From the NCBI RefSeq assembly GCF_018446385.1, contig NC_055986.1:26894302-26958301 (forward strand): a DNA stretch of 64,000 nt, read 5' to 3'. Under the pieces are notes generated by a model. That model saw nothing but the letters and a program-made list of their open reading frames with translations. It searched no databases and was not told where the DNA came from. Of this stretch, positions 35,285 through 47,900 are shown in pieces; position 1 is the stretch's first letter, and each line of letters begins with the position of its first letter. The stretch comes from Zingiber officinale. Its lineage: Eukaryota > Streptophyta > Magnoliopsida > Zingiberales > Zingiberaceae. A program made the position numbers and the translations under genes.

Positions 35285-35833
35285 TATTAGATTATATATT
35301 TATTTGTTTATAGCTTTTAGGACAATTTGGACTTTTTCCTTTTTTTTTATAGAGTTTAGGGTTTCTTAACTTAACTATATAAGACTTTATACTCTGTATC
35401 AATTTTAAGATCCAATAATATGTTAGTTTTTTCCTTCTCTTAATTTCTACAATATCTATACAAATACATGAATCAATAATAAATGACATATATGCATCAT
35501 ATGAAAAGTCATTCATGAATCCTCCAAAAGACCTCCAATATTCATGCACACAATATTAAATTACTTTTATTCTAATTTATATTTTCAACATCGGGCCGAT
35601 AAGTAATTTGGCCGCCTTTAGGTTGTGTAACAAGAATTAGACGTTGTCAGTTGCCAATTTAGAGTGGTGTCGTTTTATTTAGTAAATTCATCTTAAAAAT
35701 TAAAAATCTAAAATGTTTTAATTTAGTGTATAAATTATAATTTTTTTTATATTTTTTATCTTATAAATGTGTTTAATGGGATTTTTTCCCCCAATTTTGA
35801 TCCTTCAACAAAAAAAAATCTCATTAAATAGAG

Positions 35834-36233
35834 TATTTATAGGGAATACGTAAGATGTATCTACACAAATACATGAATCAATAATAAATGATATACATGC
35901 ATCATATGAAAAGTCATTCATGAATCCTTCAAAAGACGTTCATGCACACAATATTAAATTACTTTTATTCTAATTTATATTTTCAACATCGGGTCGATAA
36001 GTAATTTGGCCACCTTTAGGTTGTGTAACCAGAATTAGATGATGTCAGTTGCCAATTTAGAGTGGTATCGTTTTATTTAGTAAATTCATCTTAAAAAATA
36101 TAAATATAAAATGTTTTAATTTAGTATATAAATTATAATTTTTTAATATTTTTTTTATCTTATAAATGTGTTTAATGAGATTTTTTTCAACTTTGATCCT
36201 TGCAAAAAAATTCTCATTAAATATATTTATAAT
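35834..36233. repeat. 398-bp tandem duplication of copia LTR end plus flank
   Basis: 35834-35988 repeats the last part of the outer copia right LTR (TATTTATAGGGAATAC...TTTTCAACA). 35989-36233 repeats the flank at 35591-35833 (TCGGG(C/T)CGATAAGTAATTTGG...). The offset is 398 bases. The second copy lacks the plus-strand copia and therefore preserves its empty target (GTATCTACACAAAT). Confidence 0.85.
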
Positions 36234-38700
36234 ATAAAAATATAAAAAAAAATGTTACATACGAACTTGAGATATTTTAGATCTTTATTTTTGGATGAAT
36301 TCACTAAACAAGCATCCAGAATGTGTATGGATCGGAGGAGATATCAAAAATTATGGAGCAAGAGATCCGAATTACTTCGGCCAAGATCGATAGATAACAA
36401 CCCAGAAGAATTAGAAGGGAGAGACCAACACCGACCTTGACAAAACTTCTCCTACTAATGAATTAGATAGGTAATCGAGAAATATTGTCGCTTATATATG
36501 TATAAGTCTGTAGTTGTTGCGAGAGTGGGTGAGAATCTTATTACAGTGAAATCCGCGCATTCCTCGCGCGAGTCCACTTCCTCGAAACGTGCTCAAACCA
36601 TTTCTCCCACGCGCGCCATGTCCATATTAAATAATCGGTCCTATGTGCGTTGATAAGTCTTGCGCCTGACACGTAGATCCTGCTGTCTCCACAAGGTCAG
36701 GACAAGTGCAATCTGCAACTATTGCAGTGTCCTTAAATCACAATCTCGTTTTAAATTATTATTATTATTTTTTATTTTATTTATTTTAAAAGAAAATTAG
36801 ATATTGTGATGAGCACTATTAAGTCATAATAATTATTGGCTAGAACCTTGGATATCTTTTTTCTATGTTTTTTTAGTTATCCACTGATTCGAATCTTCAT
36901 TACTTTATTTGATGAATGATTACATTTGTAGAATGGGCAATGTCATCCCTTTTAATAATCAGAGATATTTCTCTTAAATATATATGACTCTGATTTTTAT
37001 ATTATTTTTCAAATATTTTATTATTTAAATATTTTAAATTTTACAATAAAATATCCTACCAATTAAATAAATCACTTTCAAATATCCTTAATTTCACAAT
37101 TAAATATCTCATCAATTAAATTTTTATAGGACCATGATCATTTTATTAATTTATATTTAATTTTACATTTAAATAAAATTAATATATATTTTTTTGCTTG
37201 GTTAATTTTTTTCTTCCAACATTCATATTTTTACTTTCGTTTTTTTCCAACATTTCTTTTCTGATTTTTTCTCCCATTTTTTCCCACGTTGGATTTCGTT
37301 GTTTTCGAAGGTTTTTTTTTTTCCAGTTTAATTAAATTTAAACAATAACAAATGGTAACCCACCATTTTGGTTGGCCCTACAAAAATAAAATCACCGACA
37401 AAGGACATATGATGTGCATTTTGTAATGCTAAATATGAACTTCTCGACTGTTATCCTTATGATCACGACTCTTGATTGATTAGAGTGACTCTTGGATCTC
37501 TTAATTTTCTTAAGATCCTCACTAATTAGTTGTAATAGTATGTGCCATTTTCACTTATACACTCAAAACTCTTTTTATTTTATTTTATTTTATAAGTAAT
37601 AACTATCTATATTAATATTAATATTAATATTGATATTAATTATGAGCCAATGAATAATTATGTATTAACTTGGTAGGATTTTTTTTAGATTTTATATAAA
37701 ATTTGAAAAATACAATCGAAATCCGAGCGCATGTGCGACGGATTAATATGTTTTTTTTTAAACAAAAATAAATATATATATATTATCTTTTGTCTTGGCT
37801 CATTCTTGAAATAAAATGATAATTAATATTTTCTTAAGAAAAAAAGTGATGGTTGAGTGAAGGTGGAGAGATTAGGGGTCCAAATGAGTTGAGTCGTTCA
37901 TGAGTAGGGCTGTAAATTAAATGAACCAAGCGTTTGTAAACAAGTTTGGTATTTGACTTGGTAAGAGTTTGTTTATGTTCGTTCAATATATATAAGATTA
38001 ATTAAACAAACAAGTTGAGCTTGTCGAATCCCACTTGTGCATGCTTTTAAGGTCTACGGTTCAAAGTCCGAGCTCAAGTTGAGCTAATGTAGTTTAGTTG
38101 ATTAGAGGATGATAGATTTATTATAAAACATAAATTGTTATTTTTTATGAACACATGACTTAGGTCAGATAAAAACACAGAAAAAGATTTTCTATCTTAT
38201 GGTGTTCGTCCCAGTGTCCCGACCAATCACGGACGATTATTAATTTTTGGAATAGTAACTAGTACATAAGAAATATATTTATCTCGACTTTACCAAGATT
38301 TAAACTTCAAATCTTATAATAACAATATCTCATACGTTAGTCATTATATTTATCCAAGGACAAAAAATAGATTTTCTTTCTTAGAACATCCGTTGCTTGG
38401 TTCTAATGAGGGGAAAGAGCTCCCTCGTTTCTGACAACAGGGAGCTATTTTTTTCTTTTGTTTAAAAAATTAATGTTTTATTTTTTTAAAAAAATGATAA
38501 ATTATTAAAAAATAATTATTTATGAGAAAATGTGAGATTTATAAGGATGTTGTCGGAAGTTTTTTTTTTTATATATATATATATACAGAAACAAGATGTG
38601 TAAAATTTTTATGTTACGGATATGATAATGAAGAAATTCATGAAAAGCTTCGACGACTGTGGAGGTTCTTATAGTCACTTGAGCGTAATCATCTTAATTT
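36234..38700. other. AT-rich intergenic and promoter-side region upstream of CAMTA4
   Basis: No convincing gene. Microsatellite-like AATATT repeats lie at about 37612-37640 and an (AT)n tract at about 38571-38587. 37905-38050 starts TAGGGCTGTAAATTAAATG, like the end of a plant hAT-type MITE, but the far end was not found. A cluster of CGCG words (36553-36614) is noted separately. Some of this probably serves as distal promoter for the CAMTA gene. Confidence 0.4.
36553..36614. promoter_or_regulatory. CGCG-box cluster (candidate CAMTA-binding sites)
   Basis: CCGCGC at 36553, CGCGCG within 36564-36571 and ACGCGC at 36609, in an otherwise AT-rich region 2.3 kb upstream of the CAMTA start. CAMTA CG-1 domains are known to bind (A/C/G)CGCG(C/G/T). 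Binding here is inference. Confidence 0.35.
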
Positions 38701-38917
38701 TGTATATTAAAATGGCAAGTGGCCAGCGGCAGCGTTCACTTGACTCCGACTAACGACACTTTGTACGACTCTCTCCTTTACCCACGCGTCTTGCCTTCTC
38801 CGCTGCTGGTTGGTAAATCCCTTCTCCACTTTTCCCCCTCTCGTTCTCTGGGGCGCGCTTGGTTGGAGCTACTACAGCCGCCGGCCGACATCGAAACTGT
38901 TCCCTTGGGATCGGGTG
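38700..38917 (+). promoter_or_regulatory. Probable core promoter and 5'UTR of CAMTA4
   Basis: After AT-rich sequence the base composition switches at about 38700 to a C/T-rich leader (CTCTCCTTTACCC, CCCCCTCTCGTTCTC) running to the ATG at 38918, typical of plant 5'UTRs. No sharp TATA box was identified. The downstream ATG-containing frame at 38719 overlaps this leader and reads through the exon 1 splice site, so it is not a gene. Confidence 0.4.
38784..38858. promoter_or_regulatory. Proximal CGCG elements in CAMTA4 promoter/5'UTR
   Basis: ACGCGT at 38784-38789 and GCGCGC at 38853-38858 lie within 135 bases of the CAMTA start codon, in a pyrimidine-rich 5' leader. Another (GCGCGG, 39081) is in intron 1. 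They are close to where transcription probably starts; I cannot place the start site. Confidence 0.35.
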
Positions 38918-41900
38918 ATGCAGCACGGTATGAACTGATCTCCCTCTCCGCCCTCGCCTAAACTTTTTTCCTTGTTTCCTTCTATGCTCTTTTGTTTTGT
39001 CATGCCCTCGTTGACTTCCGTTCTCTTCTCGGTCTATCGCCTTGTACGACCTTGAGGAGTTTGAGATCCGAGATATCGTGGCGCGGGTTGTTTCTTGGAA
39101 CGGAAAGATGTTCTTTGTATTTATGTGGTAGCACTTTGCGTCACCTTGGATTTTTCTAGTGCTTTTCGGAGGAAGTAGAATTAGGATCACATGCTTTTCC
39201 CTTTTTTTTTTTTAATTAAAAGCACTTAGTGACGTTTTATTTTGCTGAATTAGTTTACGGTTTATGGTTGCCTTCTCCTATTTAACAATGGAATTTACTT
39301 GAAGACGGAATTTTTAGATTGAAGTTAGGAACTCGATTTGAATGCTCCGGCTAGTGCTAGGTTGAATTCTGACATCTAGTTCACTTTTATTCACGTACGT
39401 ACGTTTGGAATTGATGGAATTAGATGTCTCTTTGTTTCTTTCACTTGCTAGTTTGGCAAATTGATCATTGGTCTGGTTCTAGGTTTTGATATCGATGTGC
39501 TTCGCCAAGAAGCTCAGAAACGATGGCTGAAAGCTTCTGAAGTTCTTTTCATCTTAAAAGATTATAAGCGCTATCCTCTCACTCCAGAGCCACCTCACCT
39601 TCCACCTAGTAACAAATGCTTTTTGTACTTGTGAAATTAGCATTTTTATCAATGTCCCGTTCCTATCATTTAACATTGTTCTACCTTCTGCAATCTGCTT
39701 GGTTTGGCAGGTGGTTCTTTGTTTCTTTTTAATCGTAAGGTACTTAGGTTTTTCCGTAAAGATGGACATGCATGGCGGAGGAAGAAAGATGGAAGGACCA
39801 TTGGGGAAGCTCATGAGAGGCTTAAGGTTTGTTGAAGAACCACTCCCTGTTTTTATGAATAGCTTGGCAATTTTGCTTCAATTGCACTGCAAATATTATG
39901 GAACTAGTTATTGTTGACTAGTTGGAAGCGATCCAAGGGTGAAAGGTGAATTGTTTGCTAATTAGGAATATAGTAGTCAAATTTGTGTTCAAAACTTTAG
40001 GATCTTATGATCCAAAATGGCAAACGATACAATCCCAAGTAGGATTTAGATTAGGTTAGGATCTTATGGACCAACGATTCAATCTTAGGCCTGCTTACCG
40101 TATGCACATTCAACTAGACATTTAATGGTTGATAAAAGTTACTACATACTATATAAATATGGAAACTAAAAATTTTAATGTATGTTTTTATATATTTACT
40201 GTCAGAATAATGTTATTTTTGTTTTATTTTATGTCATTGATAGTTTTAAAAATGTTTATAATAATATATATTGGAAACTAATATAAATTATAAAAGTCAA
40301 ATATAAATCTAAAATAATTTAATTAAATTGTTGGACCTTACAATTGTGCACTCCAATCCTATGATCCAAATCAATAGATCTCTTCTTGTTCCTAGGTAAG
40401 ACCTCATTCATGACAACCTGAGTTAGGATTAGTATATGTTGTACTTTCTTCCACATGTTAGGAAGAGAACTATGTTCTTTTTCATTCCATAGCTTAGGAA
40501 GAGAGTTATGGTTTCCATTCCACCATTTAGGAATATACCAAGAACAATTATGCATGACATCATGCCGACACCTTCCACATTTTGATAGGTTTATGGAACT
40601 CAAGGTGCTGCATCATGAGCAGTTTCCAACATTTATAAACTTTGGTTTTCCATTTGAATTATGGGAAATTTGCAGAAGACACCATTACCCCAGTATAGAC
40701 TATAGACTGTAGATTGCATCACCTTCAACATGATTGCTATGTTTACAGACCACTGGATGCAACATTAGACATTTAATTTTCATCCTATTTGTGGGAATTT
40801 CTCCTGCTTTTTGGATTTAGATTCAGTAGGTGAGAATATATGAATACCAGGGCCGTCTCAGAGTTCCACGAGGCCCTAGGCAAAAAAAAATATATATTAG
40901 GCCTTTAATAATAATTTTTAAAAAGTTAATTTTTGTTATCCTTTTTCATTCAGATTTGGGATCGACATTGCAGATTTAATTTAAAAAAAAAAATAAATCA
41001 AATTTAAAAATTCTCAAGCTCGATGACTATTTTAATTTAATAATATTTCAAAATTCGACTATTACCAACACAAATATATAAGAAAATTCTCATGCAATTA
41101 CTAATAATCTATGTTTGGGTTTGTAGTCCATTCCTTCCATAATTTATCATTTATATAGAACAATAAAGAACATTTCGCAAAAAAGAAAAGAGCGAAAAAA
41201 ATATTACCGAGTGAGATAGGAGTAAGATAGGAGAAGAATGTCCAATGACAAGGAAGGAAAAAATACAGATAGAGCACTAATAAGAAAATGAGTAGATGAT
41301 CAACTAATTACAAAATGAAATGACAGAAAATGAAATTAGGTGTAATTGTAGCTCTATATATGATTTTAGGACTAGAGAATATAATAATTATAATTAATAT
41401 GTAATTAAATATAGTTGCCATTGCAATTAATTGAAGAGCACCAAGGAAAATTGAAACGAGCAAAATCGGTAGCAAAATCATTGCATTGGAAGCCAGCAAA
41501 ATCTAAAGAGCACTAAAGCACTGGAACGGAAATCGAAGCAAGCTAAATTGGAGCAAAATCGGCATGTATAATGCAGTCTGGGAACTAGGCAGTATAGCTG
41601 TTAAAGGTAAATATTAGTTATTAAATCTATTTTTTTAAAAATAATAATGGGCCCCAATAAAATTGGGGCCCTAGCCATAGGCCTCAATGGCCTATGCCTT
41701 GAGCCGGGCCCGATGAGTACCATAAAAACTAAGAATGTATTGATACCATATTTTATGTGCAATACTTTAGTTTCAAACCTATTGGTAAAATCAAAGCAGC
41801 CAAATTATTTATAGCAGATTACTATATTAAAATTTTGGACTGCAAGCCCACAAGTACAACTATTTGTGTTTCTTTAATGTAGAGAAAAGCTTTATGCATA

Positions 41901-44900
41901 AAGCTTATATTAAATACGTGTAACCACCTAACTCAATTAGGAATCTGATGTGCCCTTCTAATGCAGTAAGTAAAACTGTCATAATATCTGTAATGTCATA
42001 TCTCAAAAATTAGTTACACTCGCTCATGGCATAGAATGGTAAAATACATTTGAAGGCTAACATGGCAACTGGTATAATTTTTTTTTTTTTGAGGAAATGA
42101 TCTAAGATATCATCTTGAGAGGAACAACAATGATACAGTTGATCAGATACAAAAGTAGTGAAACAAGAAAGAGATGACAAGAGACAGATCAACCACATTC
42201 ATAAGTAGCAAAGTTTGTGACAGCAACTCACTAGAGAAGTTTTTGCCATATATAAAAATCTTGTAGCTAACCTTCCAGCTGATCTAAGTGGAAAAGGAAC
42301 AACCTGTATGTGGGAAAAACTACTCTCAGCCTACTGATGGATCATGGGGGAGCTTATTGACTATCTCCACACCAAGCATACAATAGTTCACATAGTGACA
42401 TTGCCAGTATAAAAGAGGTGATTCTTTACTCGTCATGGGAACCACATGTAGAACTCTGAAAGCATCAAATGTATTACTTTATCTATATCCTACAGAGCTA
42501 CTTTGTTATTTTGGGAGCTTACCTCAAATTAGTAGCTACTAGAAGCAGGTTTTTAATGTAAAGCCAGATAGTGTCAAGCCTTCCAGTTGTTATGCCTCTA
42601 TGTTTAAGTATTTTGTAGTCCCAACTTACTTTATAGGCCCCCATTGTCCCACCTTCTAAATGGTCTCAAGATAGAGATTGAGTTCCTCATAAGGAGGAGA
42701 TCTGCCCTTGCATTGAACATAGATTGAAGGAAGGAGGCTTGATAATTGAGAGATCACTATCCTTTCTTATCTTGTTCTTATGCCGAGAGAGATGGCAGCA
42801 GTGAGTGAACATGTTGCGACTAGCATAATTCTTGATTCATGTCAACCAACACCAACTTGTACTAGCATTTTGTATGCCACTTTGTACCAAAATCTTATCA
42901 CGGCAACCACCGATACTTGGGTCTAGAATGACAATATAAAGTTATAAACCTTTGCATGGTTTCTAGAAAAGATAAGAATATTCCAAGAATGATTGTGAGC
43001 TTTGATAGATCATAAAATGTAAGAAATTTGATTAAGATAATCACACATGTTCAAAGATGAAAACATAACAGATGCCATAGTTGGGACTAACATGACATGT
43101 AGGCTGGGTCCTTTACTATCAGCTTATGTTTTGGGGATGTACAATTAAGCTTAACATGCCATCAATGAATAGAATTTGTGAGTATTGGTAACTAAAGAAA
43201 GTATCCATGTTAAGTTTTAGTTCATGCTGTTGGTGATTCTAGATCCTCATTTGATAGATAGCAAGAGAAAGTTTGTTACATTCATTATAATAAGGTGTAA
43301 TTCTATAGAGCAAAAAAATAAGGGAAAACCCTTGTATGATGATTGGGCATTTACAAATAAGATCTGAAGAGGTTCATGGAAGTCCTAAAAACATTCTCTT
43401 GATTTGACAAGTGATATTGTCCTAAATATCTTTTACTTATTCTAAAATACCCATGACTCAATAGTTATTAGTAGGGATCTGTTGCATATTATACTGGCCA
43501 ACATATTTGAATATATTGCACGTGCACATGACAAAATGGTGAATAAATATTTGCAGTCAAAACAAATATCGAATGAGAAATGTGTTTTAAGATGATTAGG
43601 GACATGAAGCTGGTCAAGCTCAATTTGTGGTTTTAGAAGAGGTGGAAATAATTTTTGGGGAGTTTTGATCGAAACAAACAAAAAAGAAATTGACTACTCC
43701 ATTTGATTTTTGTTGTTTTCCTCTTTACTGGAAAAATCCTTGTAGCTCCTCTTTTTCCTGAAAAATTCAAATTGCCGACTGATAGCTGTTACAATTCGAA
43801 TTGTTATCAGTGTCAACTATCGATTATTGGCTGGAGTAATAAGGCGTGCCTTGCTTATAACTCTTAAATAGAGAACCAGTACGAGCACTACTTTAGCATG
43901 CCTTGCTAAGAAAAAAGAAACTTCTATTTAATCCACGTAACCTAACCTGATATTGATCAGTTTCACAGTTTAAGTTCTGAATGTTGTCAGTATCTTCTTT
44001 TCTTGGTTTGTTAATAGAATCTTCAGTTAGCATTTTTTTAAAAATCCTATTTCTCTTGTATGCATGATGTGTCTATGTTTATGAGAAATTAGAAGCTTTC
44101 TTTTTTTATTCTACTTTCATAGGTTGGGAATGTAGACACTTTGAGTTGTTATTATGCCCATGGGGAGCAAAACCCTTACTTCCAGAGACGTAGCTATTGG
44201 ATGCTGGATCCGTAAGTTCACATTTTGTGTTGAATTTTATATAGAGAAGCATGAACCACAATGCAAATTTGTTGGGTTTTGATTAACAATATTTTGCAAC
44301 TGTCTCTTTAAAACTTCATTTTCCTTTCAGCAAAATCTTGCCATCATAATATTAGACCGGCTTCCCAGTTCCCACCAGGAGAGTTGTCCTTATAATTCTA
44401 ATTTTTGTTCAGGAAATTCAGTATGTTACTTCTCAATTGTATGCATGATAATACCTGTATTATATATTGAAGCATCTAGATTCGACTATGGCAGTACTCT
44501 TCATATTAATGTTTTCTCTTTGTGAAAATTAATTTTCTTTTCATGCTACACGATAGTTTACATCCACAGCTTAGGATATGCACTCATGTCGACATGATAC
44601 ATCATAATTATTGGTATAGGATATATTTTTGACATGACTGATCCAGATTCAGATTAGTAAATTCTAACCTGGAGACTGCTGCCACTTTGGTGTTACTAGC
44701 TAGATAAAGGGTTGAAGGAGTGAAAAAATTAGCCATAAAAAGACCATCCATGTTTGCTCTCAAGTTAAATCTCCAGAACAAAGATTCTACAAAATTCACA
44801 AATGTGATAATCATGCATAGCAAACACTCATATTTCAAGAATCATGATATTCTTTTCTGTGAAATTACAAATATACCATTGTTGTCTCTGGCACTTGAAC

Positions 44901-47900
44901 TTTTTATCTACCCTCTCTATACTTGTGTTGGGTACCTACACTTGGACAACGACACGCCAAGTGGACACAATATTGTTGTTGATCATGTCAGAAATTTAAA
45001 TTGCCATGTCAGACACATGGGTTCATACTTGTATCACATAGTTGTAGTTGAGTCCAAGTAACACAGATTGTTGTCAGATCCTATGATTTTTTTGATACCC
45101 AAATGCTCCTCACTTTGGGAGAAAACTATATATGTTCTTCCAGCTGGTACATACAACTGCTATGTTATAATGTAGAATAATATCTTTTTTATGTAGAGGT
45201 AACAAATGATACTTTGTTAATGTTTGCAAGTGTCTATTGTTGATATAGACAGGATACCATGTAGCAGGAATAAACAATAATATTCCTCCAGATATTTTCA
45301 AACATATTGTGCCTATTGTTGATAGCCAAAAGTACTTTCTGGTATGACTGTTAGGTAATGTACTTGAACATTTCTTTTCAGGGAGTATGAACACATTGTT
45401 CTTGTTCACTACCGAGAAGTTGATGAGGTTTGTCACTTAAATCTTTTCACTTCATTATGTTGTCTTAGAAAAAGATCAATGGACAAGATGATGGAAAGAC
45501 TGTTAAAGTGACAGTAGAAGGCACATTATTAAGACTAGATTCATGCCTCTGGCACTTGCAGATTGAGTTTTTAACCTGATAATCATCATTTTATTCTCTC
45601 TTACCCAGGGAAGATATGTTTCTGGATCGACTTCAAACTTCTCCATGCAATCTTATTCAAGTCTCAATCATACTTCAAGTATTATTAATGCAGATAAAGG
45701 CTATACATCTGGAACTACTGTATTATATGAACCATCTCAGAGCCCTTATAGTCAAGGATCAACCGAAGAAGTCAGTTCTAAGTTTGTCTTAGAGAACTTT
45801 GATACAAACGACTATACTAAATTTGATACACTAGAAAATTCTGATAAGAATTCACAGCCAGAAGTTAACCAAGCACTACGAAGTATTGCAACACAGTTGA
45901 GTTTAGATGCTGATGATAATTCCATTTACTTTCAAGAAAATCTACCAGAGTACCTTACTGAGAACGATGATATACAAATCCTAGGACATTTTTCTGATGG
46001 ACCAAGTGAGGTTTCTTTAGCACATGAAAATCTCCTCGAAGGATCAGATAGAAGACATCAAATTAGTGAAGTTGGAAAGCAGCAAAACTATGCCACTGCT
46101 CAGCTGCAAAAAAGCCCAGGTAGTTTTATATATACCCTGATGGTTAAATTACTTGTCATGTATTTTAAGATTTTCTCAACTTTGTTGTTTATCCTTTTGT
46201 TTTTATGAATGCTGTCTGTAGCACATGAAATTCTATCTAAATTAAACAAGTCCATCTTTTTCTGATGGATGATCTCCTCTTCTCTCAACCGACAATATAT
46301 CGAAATCTCTTCCCATTTTTCTCAAAACAGGAGACATACCGTTCCTTGCATGCGTTGAGACATGGAACAATTTTGAAACACCTGCTCCTACTTGAGAGTA
46401 CATACTCTCACTTAGTGTCACAGTCATATTGGGCCATCTGGAAAGAACCAACAATTTGTTTCTATGGCATCAAATTTTTTTGTTTTGCACCTTTGAATTC
46501 TTCTGGCTAATTGCTTCTGTTAGGAAAAAATTACACTATAAGTGTACAATTCATTGAAGCATGTAATATAAATGCTTCAAAGTTCAAACATAAGTATTTG
46601 GAAACTACCTATACTTGGACCATCCTATAATCTAATCACTGCAGACCTTGCATGGCAATGCATCCTGTACCGATCACACTTTTGTATGAATTCCGGCCAT
46701 GATACTGCAAATCTAATTTGAAAATACAAAAGCCACAGTCCTAGTAATTGAGCATTCATGATATTTGACGATATATTTGAGTATTATCAGCTAAGTTTCT
46801 CTTCGAAAGACCCCTCTACAATCTCAAATGACAGAGATGATGACATTTATCACCAATCAGATGCACTGATATTTCATATTTAACTATGGTTCTATATATT
46901 TTTTTTGTTTTTTTTAACAATATTCTAGAGTCATACAGGTCATTTTCAATAATATTCTGGTTTTTTTTTTTGCAAACTGTTTTCATGTGCTTGCTAGGAC
47001 AAGTTGTTGCAAGGGAATGTTGATATCGCACTGTGAATCATCTTTTCTCTTGCTTTCATAATCGTTTGATGGTAAATTGAACACCTGCAATCTTCCTCCA
47101 GGTGACCATAAATTGCAACAAAATCAACCATTATGTTTAGAATCTCCTTCATGGACAGATGTACTCCAGAACTCAAAATCTGTGGGGATGGATTCTCATG
47201 GAAGAAGTTCCAATTTCTTGGCCACCAATGGGATTCCTGATTCTTCCATCTCCACAGTAAGTGCACCTAAAACTGGCTTTTATTTAAAACGACTTTGTAT
47301 CATGGATCAGCAAGGTTACTCTTAGTTTGTTTGATATGGAACATATATTTGTGCTCCCACTTGAGGAGTTGTAGTTTGTAAAACAGCCAAAATATGGCTA
47401 TTCTGTTGCATATCTTTGTCAGACTATTCAGAGAATTCCAATATGCTATGTGGTTATCCTGATCTCACCATTTTATGTGAGAATTAAAATGTTTACCATG
47501 ATTTCTACTTTCTGATCATCACCTTTCTTTTGGAATAATATGCTGATTTGTGTTCCTTTATAGGATCCATTACCTACTTTTTCAGGGAGGGAGAATATTT
47601 CTACTTATTCGTTTGGTCCATCTGAGAATTTGAGTTCTTATACAGCAGAAGACAGTCCAAATGATCATGAAATTTCTGAGACTGATTTACGTCTCCAACT
47701 ATCTGCTACGAGAAGATTTCTTTTAGGCTTTGAGAACTCCATTGAGTCACCTATCACTAGTTCTCAACTCAAGATGTTTGGAGAACACAATTCATCTTTA
47801 GGAGGTACTTTTGAAGTTATAAAAGAAAATAGTTCTGATTGGATTGGAGCTGTTCCCATATCTCTGGGAAACAGTACATGTTTGGCAGATTTCTCAAGTA

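Larger units (their letters stand above)
29113..35451 (+). mobile_element. Ty1/copia retrotransposon with 167-bp LTRs, interrupted by a solo LTR
   Basis: LTRs 29113-29279 and 35285-35451 are each 167 bp (TGTTAAATTATAT...TTTCTACA; the right copy starts TA). Target duplication is GTATC (29108-29112) versus ATATC (35452-35456). The priming site TGGTATCAGAGCGG begins at 29280; the polypurine tract TTTGAGGGG precedes the right LTR. The internal region holds a decayed gag-pol and a 2.2-kb solo LTR at 31010-33242. It inserted in the 5' LTR of the outer copia. Confidence 0.9.
16221..35590 (-). mobile_element. Old Ty1/copia retrotransposon opened by three nested insertions
   Basis: Left LTR 16221-16478 (258 bp, TATTAGAATATGG...TTTTCAACA) is the 3' LTR. 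The right LTR begins at 28986 (TGTTAGAAGATGG) and finishes at 35590 after a 6.3-kb insertion. The target duplication is TTGGG (16216-16220) versus TCGGG (35591-35595). The priming site TGGTATCAGAGC lies at about 28972-28983 and the polypurine tract GTTTAAGAGGGGA abuts the left LTR. Gag, protease, integrase and the RT-tail/RNase H follow on the minus strand. Insertions at 16867-20866, 23073-28139 and 29113-35451 leave about 3.95 kb of original element. It lacks the RT core, so it is non-autonomous as it stands. Confidence 0.85.

Noticed and set aside
38719..38961. 80-codon frame across the CAMTA4 leader
   Set aside because: Overlaps the 5'UTR and reads through the exon 1 donor; no conserved content.
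42000..43700. Possible antisense gene in CAMTA4 intron 3
   Set aside because: No frame longer than about 80 codons, no splice-consistent chain of exons and no recognisable protein words on either strand.
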